A DNA stretch of 64,000 bases from an uncultured Odoribacter sp. GTDB lineage: Bacteria > Bacteroidota > Bacteroidia > Bacteroidales > Marinifilaceae. Both the position numbers and the translations under genes were made by a program. Below, one piece after another: positions 7,340 through 14,074 of this stretch. Location of the stretch: contig UQTM01000009.1 of NCBI GenBank assembly GCA_900544025.1, positions 1-64,000 of the forward strand. The letters are read 5' to 3'. The first letter of the stretch is position 1, and every line of letters begins with the position of its first letter. The notes beneath the pieces were generated by a model. That model did not search any database. It saw only the letters and a list, made by a program, of their open reading frames with translations, and was not told the DNA's origin.

Positions 7340-9106
7340 TTAACAGTTTTCGGCAACGATCTCTGCAATATCTTTCACCGGAACCGGATTTTCGGCTTTG
7401 GCAAATGTTTTTTTGCATAGGGGACAAGCGGTTACCACTACATCGGGGTGATAAGCTGCATAAGCGTTCAGGGTTGCCGTACCGAGTTGTGTGCGTTGTT
7501 GAGCCGTAATATGCGTATTGGCCAGAGAGCCTCCGCAACATAGCGAATTGCGGCCATCGTATCGGGTGGCCAATTTCCGGCTGACCGTTTTGAGCACTTC
7601 GTCGGGAGCCGCATATACATCGCATCCGCGCCCTAATTCGCAAGGATTATGAAACACGGTTTTTATGTCGCTTTGACGGGGGGAAAGAAGTCCTTCACGG
7701 ATAAGTTGCCGGATATATTCCGTGTGATGAACGACCGGGATATTCAGGGCATAATCTTCTTTAAAAGTTTTGTAACAAATGGGGCAGGAGGTGACCAATA
7801 TAGTCGCTCCGCTATTTTCTATGATCTGCCGGTTTTTTTCGACGATGACTAAAGCGGCATTGTAATTGCCCGATAGTTTCAACGGACGCCCGCAACATAC
7901 ACCGCCTTTTTCGTCGATGAAAGAGTAACTTATACCTGCTTTCTGAAAAATGGTACGCATTGCTTTCGGCACAGTGGGAGTCAGATGTCCCATGCATCCG
8001 GCGAAATAGGCTACTTTGGCCGGTTGTAGTGCCGGAATTTTAACGTAGTCGTAGGTTTCTTTCGTGATACGGGTAAAGTCCGGACGCTGGCTTAACCGTA
8101 ACGCATTTAAGCGTAAATCTACAGGACAGGCAGCTTCACAGCGTCCGCACATCAGGCAGTTTTCCACCTGAACGGCATGCTCTTTATGATGCCTTAATTT
8201 TTTAAGGAAATATACAGGCTGGGTGTCTGTCAGGCCTAAAGTCGTTCCCAGTTGGCAACGGTCTATGCAAATGCCGCAACGGGAACAGGCATAGAGTTGG
8301 AATTGGCTGAAACCATTGAATTTACGTCCTTGTTTGACACCCCAGTTTTTCAAAAAGATATAGACAATCTCGGTGGGGATATGCATGTAACGGGAGAAAG
8401 GCAAAAGCAGGAAAAATATTCCTAGTGCAGAAGAATATGCCCACCAGGCAGGGTATGCCAGCTGCTCGATAGGAAGAAATGTTCCGAAAAAATTACCTGC
8501 AGTGTGTGTCAGGAAACCACCGCCTCCGCGTACACCGCTGGTAAAGCTTTCCGCCAGAAAGCGAAGCGGGAATATCAACCATAATACGGTCAGGATCAGT
8601 AGATCGAACGGACGGTGGTTCGTCGTTTTTTTTAATCCTAAAGCCCGGGAATATATTCTTTTCAATAAAGCCAGGGTCAGACCGGAAAGGATCATCAATA
8701 AAATGAGATCCATCAGGAAGGCAAAAGTATTGCTATGTGGGAATGTTTCATTTGCCGGATGAAAGTAACGGAAAAAGATAGCGAAATAAGGGGGATTGAA
8801 AAGACTGGTGTGATACACCAGCGATTCGATTTTTCCAACTACGATCAATAGAAACCATCCGAGGCCGAAACACATGTGCATATAGCCTAAAAAGGGGTTA
8901 GTCCGAAAAATCTTATGGTGTACGAGGCTTTCTAAAAACACCTCCTTACAAGCCTTTAAAGTTTTAAGGCTGAAAAAGTTATGTCGGATCGTTCGTTTAT
9001 CTTTGTTTGAAAAGGTACGTATCCACCGGAAATATTTAATAACCAGATAGATCAGCAATATATTGAGGCCGATTGTGAACGGTAGTACAAAAGGATCGTA
9101 ATACAT
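7340..9106 (-). CDS. Membrane cytochrome-type protein fused to two [4Fe-4S] motifs and two CCG domains (HdrED/DsrMK-like)
   Basis: A 588-residue inner-membrane protein. About five hydrophobic helices in residues 8-240 (near 10-27, 75-92, 128-148, 168-185, 220-240), with His63, His64 and His77 as possible haem ligands, resemble the NarI/HdrE/DsrM cytochrome b part. Then come two ferredoxin motifs, Cys274/277/280/284 and Cys317/320/323/327, and two complete CCG domains: Cys371, Cys404-Cys405, Cys441/Cys444 and Cys489, Cys523-Cys524, Cys561/Cys564. CCG domains bind the non-cubane [4Fe-4S] cluster that acts on disulfides in HdrB/HdrD. This layout joins what is often two genes (HdrE+HdrD or DsrM+DsrK). 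It probably links the quinone pool to thiol-disulfide or sulfur chemistry via the Hdr subunits encoded upstream. Substrate unknown. Confidence 0.85.
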   Translation of the reverse strand: MYYDPFVLPFTIGLNILLIYLVIKYFRWIRTFSNKDKRTIRHNFFSLKTLKACKEVFLESLVHHKIFRTNPFLGYMHMCFGLGWFLLIVVGKIESLVYHTSLFNPPYFAIFFRYFHPANETFPHSNTFAFLMDLILLMILSGLTLALLKRIYSRALGLKKTTNHRPFDLLILTVLWLIFPLRFLAESFTSGVRGGGGFLTHTAGNFFGTFLPIEQLAYPAWWAYSSALGIFFLLLPFSRYMHIPTEIVYIFLKNWGVKQGRKFNGFSQFQLYACSRCGICIDRCQLGTTLGLTDTQPVYFLKKLRHHKEHAVQVENCLMCGRCEAACPVDLRLNALRLSQRPDFTRITKETYDYVKIPALQPAKVAYFAGCMGHLTPTVPKAMRTIFQKAGISYSFIDEKGGVCCGRPLKLSGNYNAALVIVEKNRQIIENSGATILVTSCPICYKTFKEDYALNIPVVHHTEYIRQLIREGLLSPRQSDIKTVFHNPCELGRGCDVYAAPDEVLKTVSRKLATRYDGRNSLCCGGSLANTHITAQQRTQLGTATLNAYAAYHPDVVVTACPLCKKTFAKAENPVPVKDIAEIVAENC

Positions 9107-9147
9107 AGGATTTTGAGTTTTGGGTTATACCGGCGTTGTTTATTCGC

Positions 9148-9498
9148 TTAACGTCCTGTGGATTGTTTCTCCCGGTTCAGATATTCCAGCATGGTCAGGA
9201 TCATTTTCCGGGTATCTACCCCTCTGGGACAAACGAGCTGGCATTTGCCGCAAAGCATACATTTGTGTAATTGGTTTTTGGCTTCGTTGTTCTCACCCCG
9301 TTTCACCAACATTTGTAATTTCCGGATATTAAAATCGGTGAGGTTGCCTGCCGTACAGGATGCCGTACAACAACCGCATCCCACACAGAGCTTGCTGTCC
9401 GGTGATTTTTGTGTGAGGAAAGCGGCAAAAGTTTTATCGTTTTTGTCGTAGCTTATCACTCGCGCTTCTGCTATGGAATATCCCCAAAATATAGTCAT
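9148..9498 (-). CDS. HdrC-like 2x[4Fe-4S] electron-transfer protein
   Basis: A 116-residue soluble protein with two [4Fe-4S] motifs: Cys38/41/44/48 (an extra Cys43 gives CVGCGCC) and Cys80/83/86/90. The spacing and the RKLQMLVKRGE linker match the HdrC family, which relays electrons from the flavin subunit to the CCG subunit. It starts one base after the stop of the HdrA/QmoA-like gene, implying translational coupling and a stoichiometric complex. In order it is the second HdrC of the operon, as in sulfur-oxidising Hdr clusters. Both clusters look complete. Confidence 0.87.
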   Translation of the reverse strand: MTIFWGYSIAEARVISYDKNDKTFAAFLTQKSPDSKLCVGCGCCTASCTAGNLTDFNIRKLQMLVKRGENNEAKNQLHKCMLCGKCQLVCPRGVDTRKMILTMLEYLNREKQSTGR

Positions 9499-9499
9499 A

Positions 9500-10519
9500 T
9501 CAGTTTTGATTCAAGTAATTGCTAATGGTAACTGCGGCAGAACGGGCATCCGTCAGGGTATCTGTCAGGTTCATAGGCGAGGAACTGCAACCGGCAATGA
9601 AAATGCCTTCTATATTGGTTTTATTGGTCGAATGATGCGGGTCTGCCACCTGAATAAAACCGTTGGGGGCTGTTTTCAGGTTAAGCATAGAAGCCATTTG
9701 CCGGCTACCATTGGAAGATTCCATGCCTATCATCAACACCATTAAGTCGAGCGTCATTTTCAACGGTCTGCCGATCAGGGTGTCCTCTGCTTTGATTATT
9801 AATTGTTTCTGTTGATTTTCGGAAGCTTCGGAAAGCCGTCCTCGAACAAATTTAATATTGTATTTTTCCTGTGCTTCCCGGTACAACTCTTCATATCCCG
9901 GCCCGAACATACGCATATCCATATAAAAACAAAGAATTTCTGCCGTAGGGAGCATTTCGCGTATTTCGATGGCTTGTTTTACCGCCGTGATGCAACATAG
10001 CTTGGAGCAATGGAAATTACATATTTTTTCGTCGCGGGAACCGACACAATGAATCAGTCCGATCCGTTGGGGAGGAGTGCCGGTAGAAGTAACCAACCGG
10101 TGGTTGGTAAAGAAATTTTCTAATTCTACGGAAGTGATTACGTTTTCATAGATTCCGTAACCGTATTCTTCTTTCCGGTGAGCATCGAAAAGGCGGAATC
10201 CTGTGGCTATCAGTAAGGCATTTCCCTCAAGTAAAGTACCTGTATTGAGTTGTACTGAAAAATTTTTGTCCGCCCGATGTTCGATCTTTACCGGTTCGCT
10301 GCCTAAGTGCAGCGTGATATTAGGGTGTTGAACCTGTCGGCGTAACATTTGGTTGAGTTCGGCGGCACTCTTCCGGTCGGGAAATAGTTGATACCAATTT
10401 CCTAAATTACCTCCGGTCTCGTTTTCTTTTTCGACCAGTTCTACTTTTTTCCCTTCTTGTGCCAACCGAAAAGCCGCTTCGCATCCGGCAGGGCCTGCAC
10501 CTATGATGATTACGTTCAT
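9500..10519 (-). CDS. HdrA/QmoA-like FAD-dependent iron-sulfur oxidoreductase
   Basis: A 339-residue flavoprotein. The N-terminal dinucleotide motif is GAGPAG (7-12). The HdrA signature follows: HCVGSRD with Cys158, then Cys167, Cys171 and Cys175-Cys176 in CNFHCSKLCC, ligands for an iron-sulfur cluster beside the flavin. It is much shorter than methanogen HdrA because the N-terminal and C-terminal ferredoxin domains are missing, so it is closer in size to QmoA and to short bacterial HdrA forms. The protein would be the electron-branching or hub subunit, receiving or giving electrons through the flanking HdrC-like proteins. No NADH, F420 or hydrogenase input subunit lies next to it. Confidence 0.87.
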   Translation of the reverse strand: MNVIIIGAGPAGCEAAFRLAQEGKKVELVEKENETGGNLGNWYQLFPDRKSAAELNQMLRRQVQHPNITLHLGSEPVKIEHRADKNFSVQLNTGTLLEGNALLIATGFRLFDAHRKEEYGYGIYENVITSVELENFFTNHRLVTSTGTPPQRIGLIHCVGSRDEKICNFHCSKLCCITAVKQAIEIREMLPTAEILCFYMDMRMFGPGYEELYREAQEKYNIKFVRGRLSEASENQQKQLIIKAEDTLIGRPLKMTLDLMVLMIGMESSNGSRQMASMLNLKTAPNGFIQVADPHHSTNKTNIEGIFIAGCSSSPMNLTDTLTDARSAAVTISNYLNQN

Positions 10520-10560
10520 GTATTTTACTTTTGTGAGGTGGAGTGAAAATCTCGTTCAGG

Positions 10561-11628
10561 TCACACTTTCAGATAGGTAGGACATTGCGGATGTCCGATG
10601 TCCTCACCTTTCCGGTTCTTGTATTTCGCATCGGGGTCATAGGAGATCCCCATTTTATCGAGCAGGGGCTCGACACTTACCTGATGCATTTGCAGACCTA
10701 TTTCCCAGGGATCGTAGCCCGATACGAGTGCGGCCATTTCTTCATAGGTAAGTACCGGGATTCCATAACCGTTTTTTCCATATACAGTGCCTTCCATTTC
10801 ACTGATCGTATATTGCCATTTGTCGAGAAACATGGCACAACCGGGACAGTTTGTCACGATGAAATCCGGTTCGTAAGGTTGCATCGATTCAAATTTCTTT
10901 TTAGAGTTTGCCACGGAAAATCCGCGGTTAGCCATAACTAAATAATTACGAAAGCCGAAACCGCAACAATGCCTGCGTTCCGGATAATCCACGGATTCGC
11001 CTCCCCATGCCGATACCATTCCGCTCAATACGGCAGGAAATTCTGCTCCTCCGACTCCTTTGTCAGGGAACATTTTGGCATAATGGCAGCCAATGTGATC
11101 CACTACCTGTAAAGGACGTCCTGTGTGTACATCTTTAAGCTGGTGGGTGGCTTGTGCGGCGATTTCATGGCGGAATTTATAGATTACATCGGAAGTATGC
11201 GCTAAATTTTTGGGGGTATTGAATTCCCGTTTCGTCGCTTTCCATAAAAATTCTCTGGTTTTGGCTTCCATTTCAGGATGATGATGCCAGGTTTCCAGAA
11301 TTTCCGTGTATATGCCGAAAGAGGTGATACAGGAAGGCGTCATGTTTTCGTATCCGGCTTCTGTCATCAAGGCAAAATGCCGGGCAACGACAGTCATGAT
11401 CGTTTCCACCGGAACGACATCCGAATGATAGCCGATCCCTGTACAGGTGGTGTGGCGTGGATCGTCGAATACCTTTTTCCCTAATCGTTTTCCCAATATA
11501 TCCAGATAAGCCCATTCCGACCCTGGAAAAAAGGTCTGGCGGATACAGCTTCGCGCGTAATAATATTTATCGTCGGCTATCTCTTTTTGATAGTCCTTCC
11601 ATATTTGTCGTTTCCCTTCTAAATTCAT
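10561..11628 (-). CDS. HdrB-like CCG-domain protein with a degenerate first CCG site
   Basis: A 355-residue soluble protein of the heterodisulfide reductase B family. The second CCG site is complete: Cys181, Cys221-Cys222, Cys261 and Cys264. The first site is reduced: Cys28, a single Cys62 in TTCTG where CC is expected, and Cys100 without a CxxC partner. Methanogen HdrB uses two non-cubane clusters to split a disulfide, so this form may hold only one full cluster. The gene is 12 bases after the first HdrC gene and 41 bases before the HdrA/QmoA-like gene. The active disulfide or sulfur substrate is unknown; CoM-CoB is not expected in this organism. Confidence 0.85.
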   Translation of the reverse strand: MNLEGKRQIWKDYQKEIADDKYYYARSCIRQTFFPGSEWAYLDILGKRLGKKVFDDPRHTTCTGIGYHSDVVPVETIMTVVARHFALMTEAGYENMTPSCITSFGIYTEILETWHHHPEMEAKTREFLWKATKREFNTPKNLAHTSDVIYKFRHEIAAQATHQLKDVHTGRPLQVVDHIGCHYAKMFPDKGVGGAEFPAVLSGMVSAWGGESVDYPERRHCCGFGFRNYLVMANRGFSVANSKKKFESMQPYEPDFIVTNCPGCAMFLDKWQYTISEMEGTVYGKNGYGIPVLTYEEMAALVSGYDPWEIGLQMHQVSVEPLLDKMGISYDPDAKYKNRKGEDIGHPQCPTYLKV

Positions 11629-11640
11629 GGTCTGTTCTTA

Positions 11641-12348
11641 TCATTCGGAGGTATGGTTTCCTCCATGTGTCCCGTTATTATCCATTGCGGCATGTAAAAA
11701 ATAGCTTTCGATATCCATTCCGTCTTCTTTGGCTTTTTGAGCGGAATATTCTTCGATCTTATCCATAAATTCTTTGCCTCCGGTGACTTCGAATATGCGG
11801 CGCAGTTCGTCTAAAGATTCATCGTCCACTTTGCGCAGGGCGCCGGGACCGGTTTTACGGTAATTGGAATGGACCCGTTCATAAACATCGTCCCGGTGTT
11901 CGTATATCCATTCCCATACAGGACCTTGTTCCGGGTGCATTTCCGGCTTCACAATATCGGGAGTGATACAATAACCTACTTCCAGTATATTACTTCCCAA
12001 CACTCTTTTCAGGGCGAATTGCTGGCGTCCTTTTTCCGATAGGGTAAAATAGCCTTTTTCCTGTGAGAGTTTCCGAAGTGCCATAATAATACCACCGGGA
12101 GTGTTACAACGCGGACAGCGGGTCTTGCACGACATACATTCGCCGCAATACCATATTGTTTCAGATTTTAATAGAGCTTCGATACCTTCTTCATCTTGCC
12201 TTTGTACCGTATCGACAACGATCCGTGGATCGTAGTTATAGAATTCAGCAGATGGGCAGATTGCCGTGCATACTCCACAGTTCATACAGCTATTCATTCC
12301 CTCGATATAATGAATATCCTTTTTCAGTTCTTCTGCTAAAGCTGACAT
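11641..12348 (-). CDS. HdrC-like ferredoxin subunit, first gene of the Hdr-like operon
   Basis: A 235-residue soluble protein with two [4Fe-4S] motifs near its N-terminus, Cys21/24/27/31 (CMNCGVC..ICP) and Cys68/71/74/78, the second followed by an extra Cys81. The C-terminal 150 residues are helical and longer than in typical HdrC; several His residues occur at the extreme end. It begins the operon, and its start MSALAEELKK is the first ATG after the AT-rich intergenic stretch. It would relay electrons between the HdrB-like and HdrA/QmoA-like partners. Confidence 0.86.
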   Translation of the reverse strand: MSALAEELKKDIHYIEGMNSCMNCGVCTAICPSAEFYNYDPRIVVDTVQRQDEEGIEALLKSETIWYCGECMSCKTRCPRCNTPGGIIMALRKLSQEKGYFTLSEKGRQQFALKRVLGSNILEVGYCITPDIVKPEMHPEQGPVWEWIYEHRDDVYERVHSNYRKTGPGALRKVDDESLDELRRIFEVTGGKEFMDKIEEYSAQKAKEDGMDIESYFLHAAMDNNGTHGGNHTSE

Positions 12349-12601
12349 TTCAGGTTTTGAGTTAAGAATTTCACCTTTGCAACCGACTTCGTACGGTTTG
12401 CGTGTACCATTGCCTGGACATAATAAATCTCTACAAAATTAGCGTTAATAAAGGTGAATTCGATATAATGAAATGCTTATTCGGGGGTGGTGTTTTTACT
12501 ACCTGGAAGAAATAATAAAGGGAAAAATCGAAATCTATGCTTTTTAGAGGTTATATTATGTTTTTTGTTTGATATTCAGAATATTAACTCTATTGTAAAA
12601 C

Positions 12602-12743
12602 GTTCGATTAATTTAGTATAAAAAATGATCTGACATTAAATGCAATTTTATTTTCAATAAATTGATTGAATGTATTTTAATTTATGAATTGATTTTTTAC
12701 ATTTGTAAAAATATCGTGAAATAAGTACACTAATTAATCGAAC
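12602..12743. repeat. Widely spaced 12-bp inverted repeat upstream of the Hdr-like operon
   Basis: gttcgattaatt at 12602-12613 and its exact reverse complement aattaatcgaac at 12732-12743. Similarity continues past the core (an imperfect AGT.TA on the inner side of both copies). The 118-base spacing rules out an intrinsic terminator and suits two operator sites for one regulator controlling both directions. The regulator is unknown. Confidence 0.5.
12698..12705 (+). promoter_or_regulatory. Candidate -7 box for the pseudo-receiver gene
   Basis: TACATTTG fits TAnnTTTG, 91 bases before the ATG at 12796, and lies between the two arms of the inverted repeat. The position 19 bases upstream reads TTT rather than TTG. 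Confidence 0.35.
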
Positions 12744-12795
12744 ATTTTTTTTAGATATGAAAGCGTGTCACTCCGAGTGAATAAGGTTTACATAA

Positions 12796-13155
12796 ATGGA
12801 CTGTATAGAAAATAAAAGAGTACTTGTGGCTTGTTCTGATTTGGATTTTTTGCTGATCAGCAAAATTTTACAGAAAGGATTTGTGTTGGATCATGCCAAT
12901 AATCAGGATGATATTGTGAAAAAAAGGCAGGCGAACGATTACAATCTTTTGTTAATCGATATTTGTTTTCTGAAACCGCAGTATGAGTTTGCAAAACAAT
13001 TGCAATATGATAAAGTCAATCTTGTCGCTTTATCGTCGGAGCCGGGAGATGTTTGTGATCGTAAATTGATGGATACCGGTTGTAAAGCCTGTTATATCAA
13101 ACCTTTCCGTTTCGATTCGTTTGCTCTTTTCGTAGAATATTGGTGTTGTCGATAA
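12796..13155 (+). CDS. Stand-alone pseudo-receiver domain protein
   Basis: A 119-residue protein with the fold pattern of a CheY-like receiver: beta strand RVLVAC, phospho-acceptor position Asp55 in LLLIDICF, switch Ser80 in LVALSSE and Lys102 in CYIKPF. The acidic pair that normally binds Mg2+ after the first strand is replaced by Cys-Ser (VLVACSD), so ordinary phosphorylation is doubtful. It contains six cysteines, with Cys-Cys near the end. No output domain is attached. It stands alone in a large AT-rich region, divergent from the Hdr-like operon, and converges on ruvC with three bases between stops. A redox-sensing role is speculation. Confidence 0.6.
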   Translation: MDCIENKRVLVACSDLDFLLISKILQKGFVLDHANNQDDIVKKRQANDYNLLLIDICFLKPQYEFAKQLQYDKVNLVALSSEPGDVCDRKLMDTGCKACYIKPFRFDSFALFVEYWCCR

Positions 13156-13158
13156 GCA

Positions 13159-13716
13159 TTACACTATTTTGTCGGGATTCTTTTTTATAAAATCACTCCA
13201 ATTTTTACAATTCGTTCCTTCAGAGGAAAAGGGAGCACTACTTTGTAAGTAATGACAGTAGGCAATGGCGATAGCATCAGTTTCGTCGAGTTGTTCCGAA
13301 GTAGTATTCAATACCATAAATTTTCCCAACAACAATGCTATTTGTTCTTTAGAGGCGCTTCCGGTTCCGGTGACGCTCATTTTTATTTTTTTGGGCGCAT
13401 ATTCAAAGATTGGAATATCTCGTTGTAGGGCGGCGGCGATAGCTACTCCTTGTGCCCGTCCTAATTTTAACATGGATTGAATATTTTTTCCGAAGAATTG
13501 CGATTCGATGGCTAATTCGTCCGGCTGGTAGTTATCGATCACTTGCAAGGTACGTTTGAAAATACGTTGTAATTTCAGATAGGGGTCTGTCATTTTGTTC
13601 ATATCCAATACCCCCGATACCACTAATTCCGGTTTTTTACTTTTGCCGAAAGTACGGATAATAGCGTAACCCATAAAATTTGTACCGGGGTCTATCCCCA
13701 TAATTAATTTTTCCAT
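13159..13716 (-). CDS. ruvC: Holliday junction endonuclease RuvC
   Basis: A 185-residue crossover-junction resolvase that cuts Holliday junctions with RuvAB. The first catalytic Asp lies in IMGIDPGTNFMGYAI, the second acidic residue in LAIESQFFGKN and the last pair in DETDAIAIAYCH. The length is normal. It is the third gene of a minus-strand run after the TPR protein and DUF4286 genes, starting one base after the DUF4286 stop. ruvA and ruvB are not in the window. Confidence 0.95.
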   Translation of the reverse strand: MEKLIMGIDPGTNFMGYAIIRTFGKSKKPELVVSGVLDMNKMTDPYLKLQRIFKRTLQVIDNYQPDELAIESQFFGKNIQSMLKLGRAQGVAIAAALQRDIPIFEYAPKKIKMSVTGTGSASKEQIALLLGKFMVLNTTSEQLDETDAIAIAYCHYLQSSAPFSSEGTNCKNWSDFIKKNPDKIV

Positions 13717-13717
13717 A

Positions 13718-14029
13718 TTAAAGTTCAGTCAGGATACTACTAAAACAGAGATAGCGGTTGCGGTAGCTCTCAATCAGCCTCTCTTCGATTTCCGGCAACC
13801 AGTTTTCCAGGAATTGTTCCATTTGCCGTTTACTGTCGAAAACGACTTGTATCGAGTAGGTTTTTCCTTCCGGTTGGTCGATCGATACTTTTGTAAAAAT
13901 CACATCCTGGCTGACATTATTGTTTTTCAGTACATCGATATAATGTGCCTGCATAAAATCTACCCATTGTTTTTCGATAGATTCATCGATGATAAAACTG
14001 GTATTGTGAATATGCCGCATATTTTCCAA
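13718..14029 (-). CDS. DUF4286 family protein
   Basis: A 103-residue soluble protein with a central FDSKRQMEQFLENWLPEIEE segment and the end LTEL, the pattern I associate with DUF4286, a small Bacteroidota family predicted to form a ferredoxin-like alpha/beta barrel. The function is unknown. It sits directly before ruvC (one-base gap), a pairing that appears to be stable in Bacteroidales. A second in-frame ATG at 14020 is also possible. Confidence 0.75.
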   Translation of the reverse strand: MENMRHIHNTSFIIDESIEKQWVDFMQAHYIDVLKNNNVSQDVIFTKVSIDQPEGKTYSIQVVFDSKRQMEQFLENWLPEIEERLIESYRNRYLCFSSILTEL

Positions 14030-14074
14030 TTTAATTTATGACAGAGTGTAGAAAGTGGTTTGGTGTTTTTCCGC

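Larger units (their letters stand above)
12361..12795. promoter_or_regulatory. Divergent intergenic region between the Hdr-like operon and the pseudo-receiver gene
   Basis: About 435 AT-rich bases without a gene. It must hold the operon promoter for the minus strand (a TAATTTTG -7 candidate reads leftward at 12441-12434, without a clear -33 box), a plus-strand promoter candidate near 12698, and a widely spaced 12-bp inverted repeat listed separately. No tRNA, riboswitch or small ORF was recognised. Confidence 0.5.

Noticed and set aside
7340..12348. Methanogen-type HdrABC-MvhADG or FlxABCD-HdrABC electron-bifurcating complex
   Set aside because: No hydrogenase, MvhD or Flx subunit is adjacent, the flavin subunit lacks the extra ferredoxin domains, and CoM/CoB are not expected in Bacteroidota.
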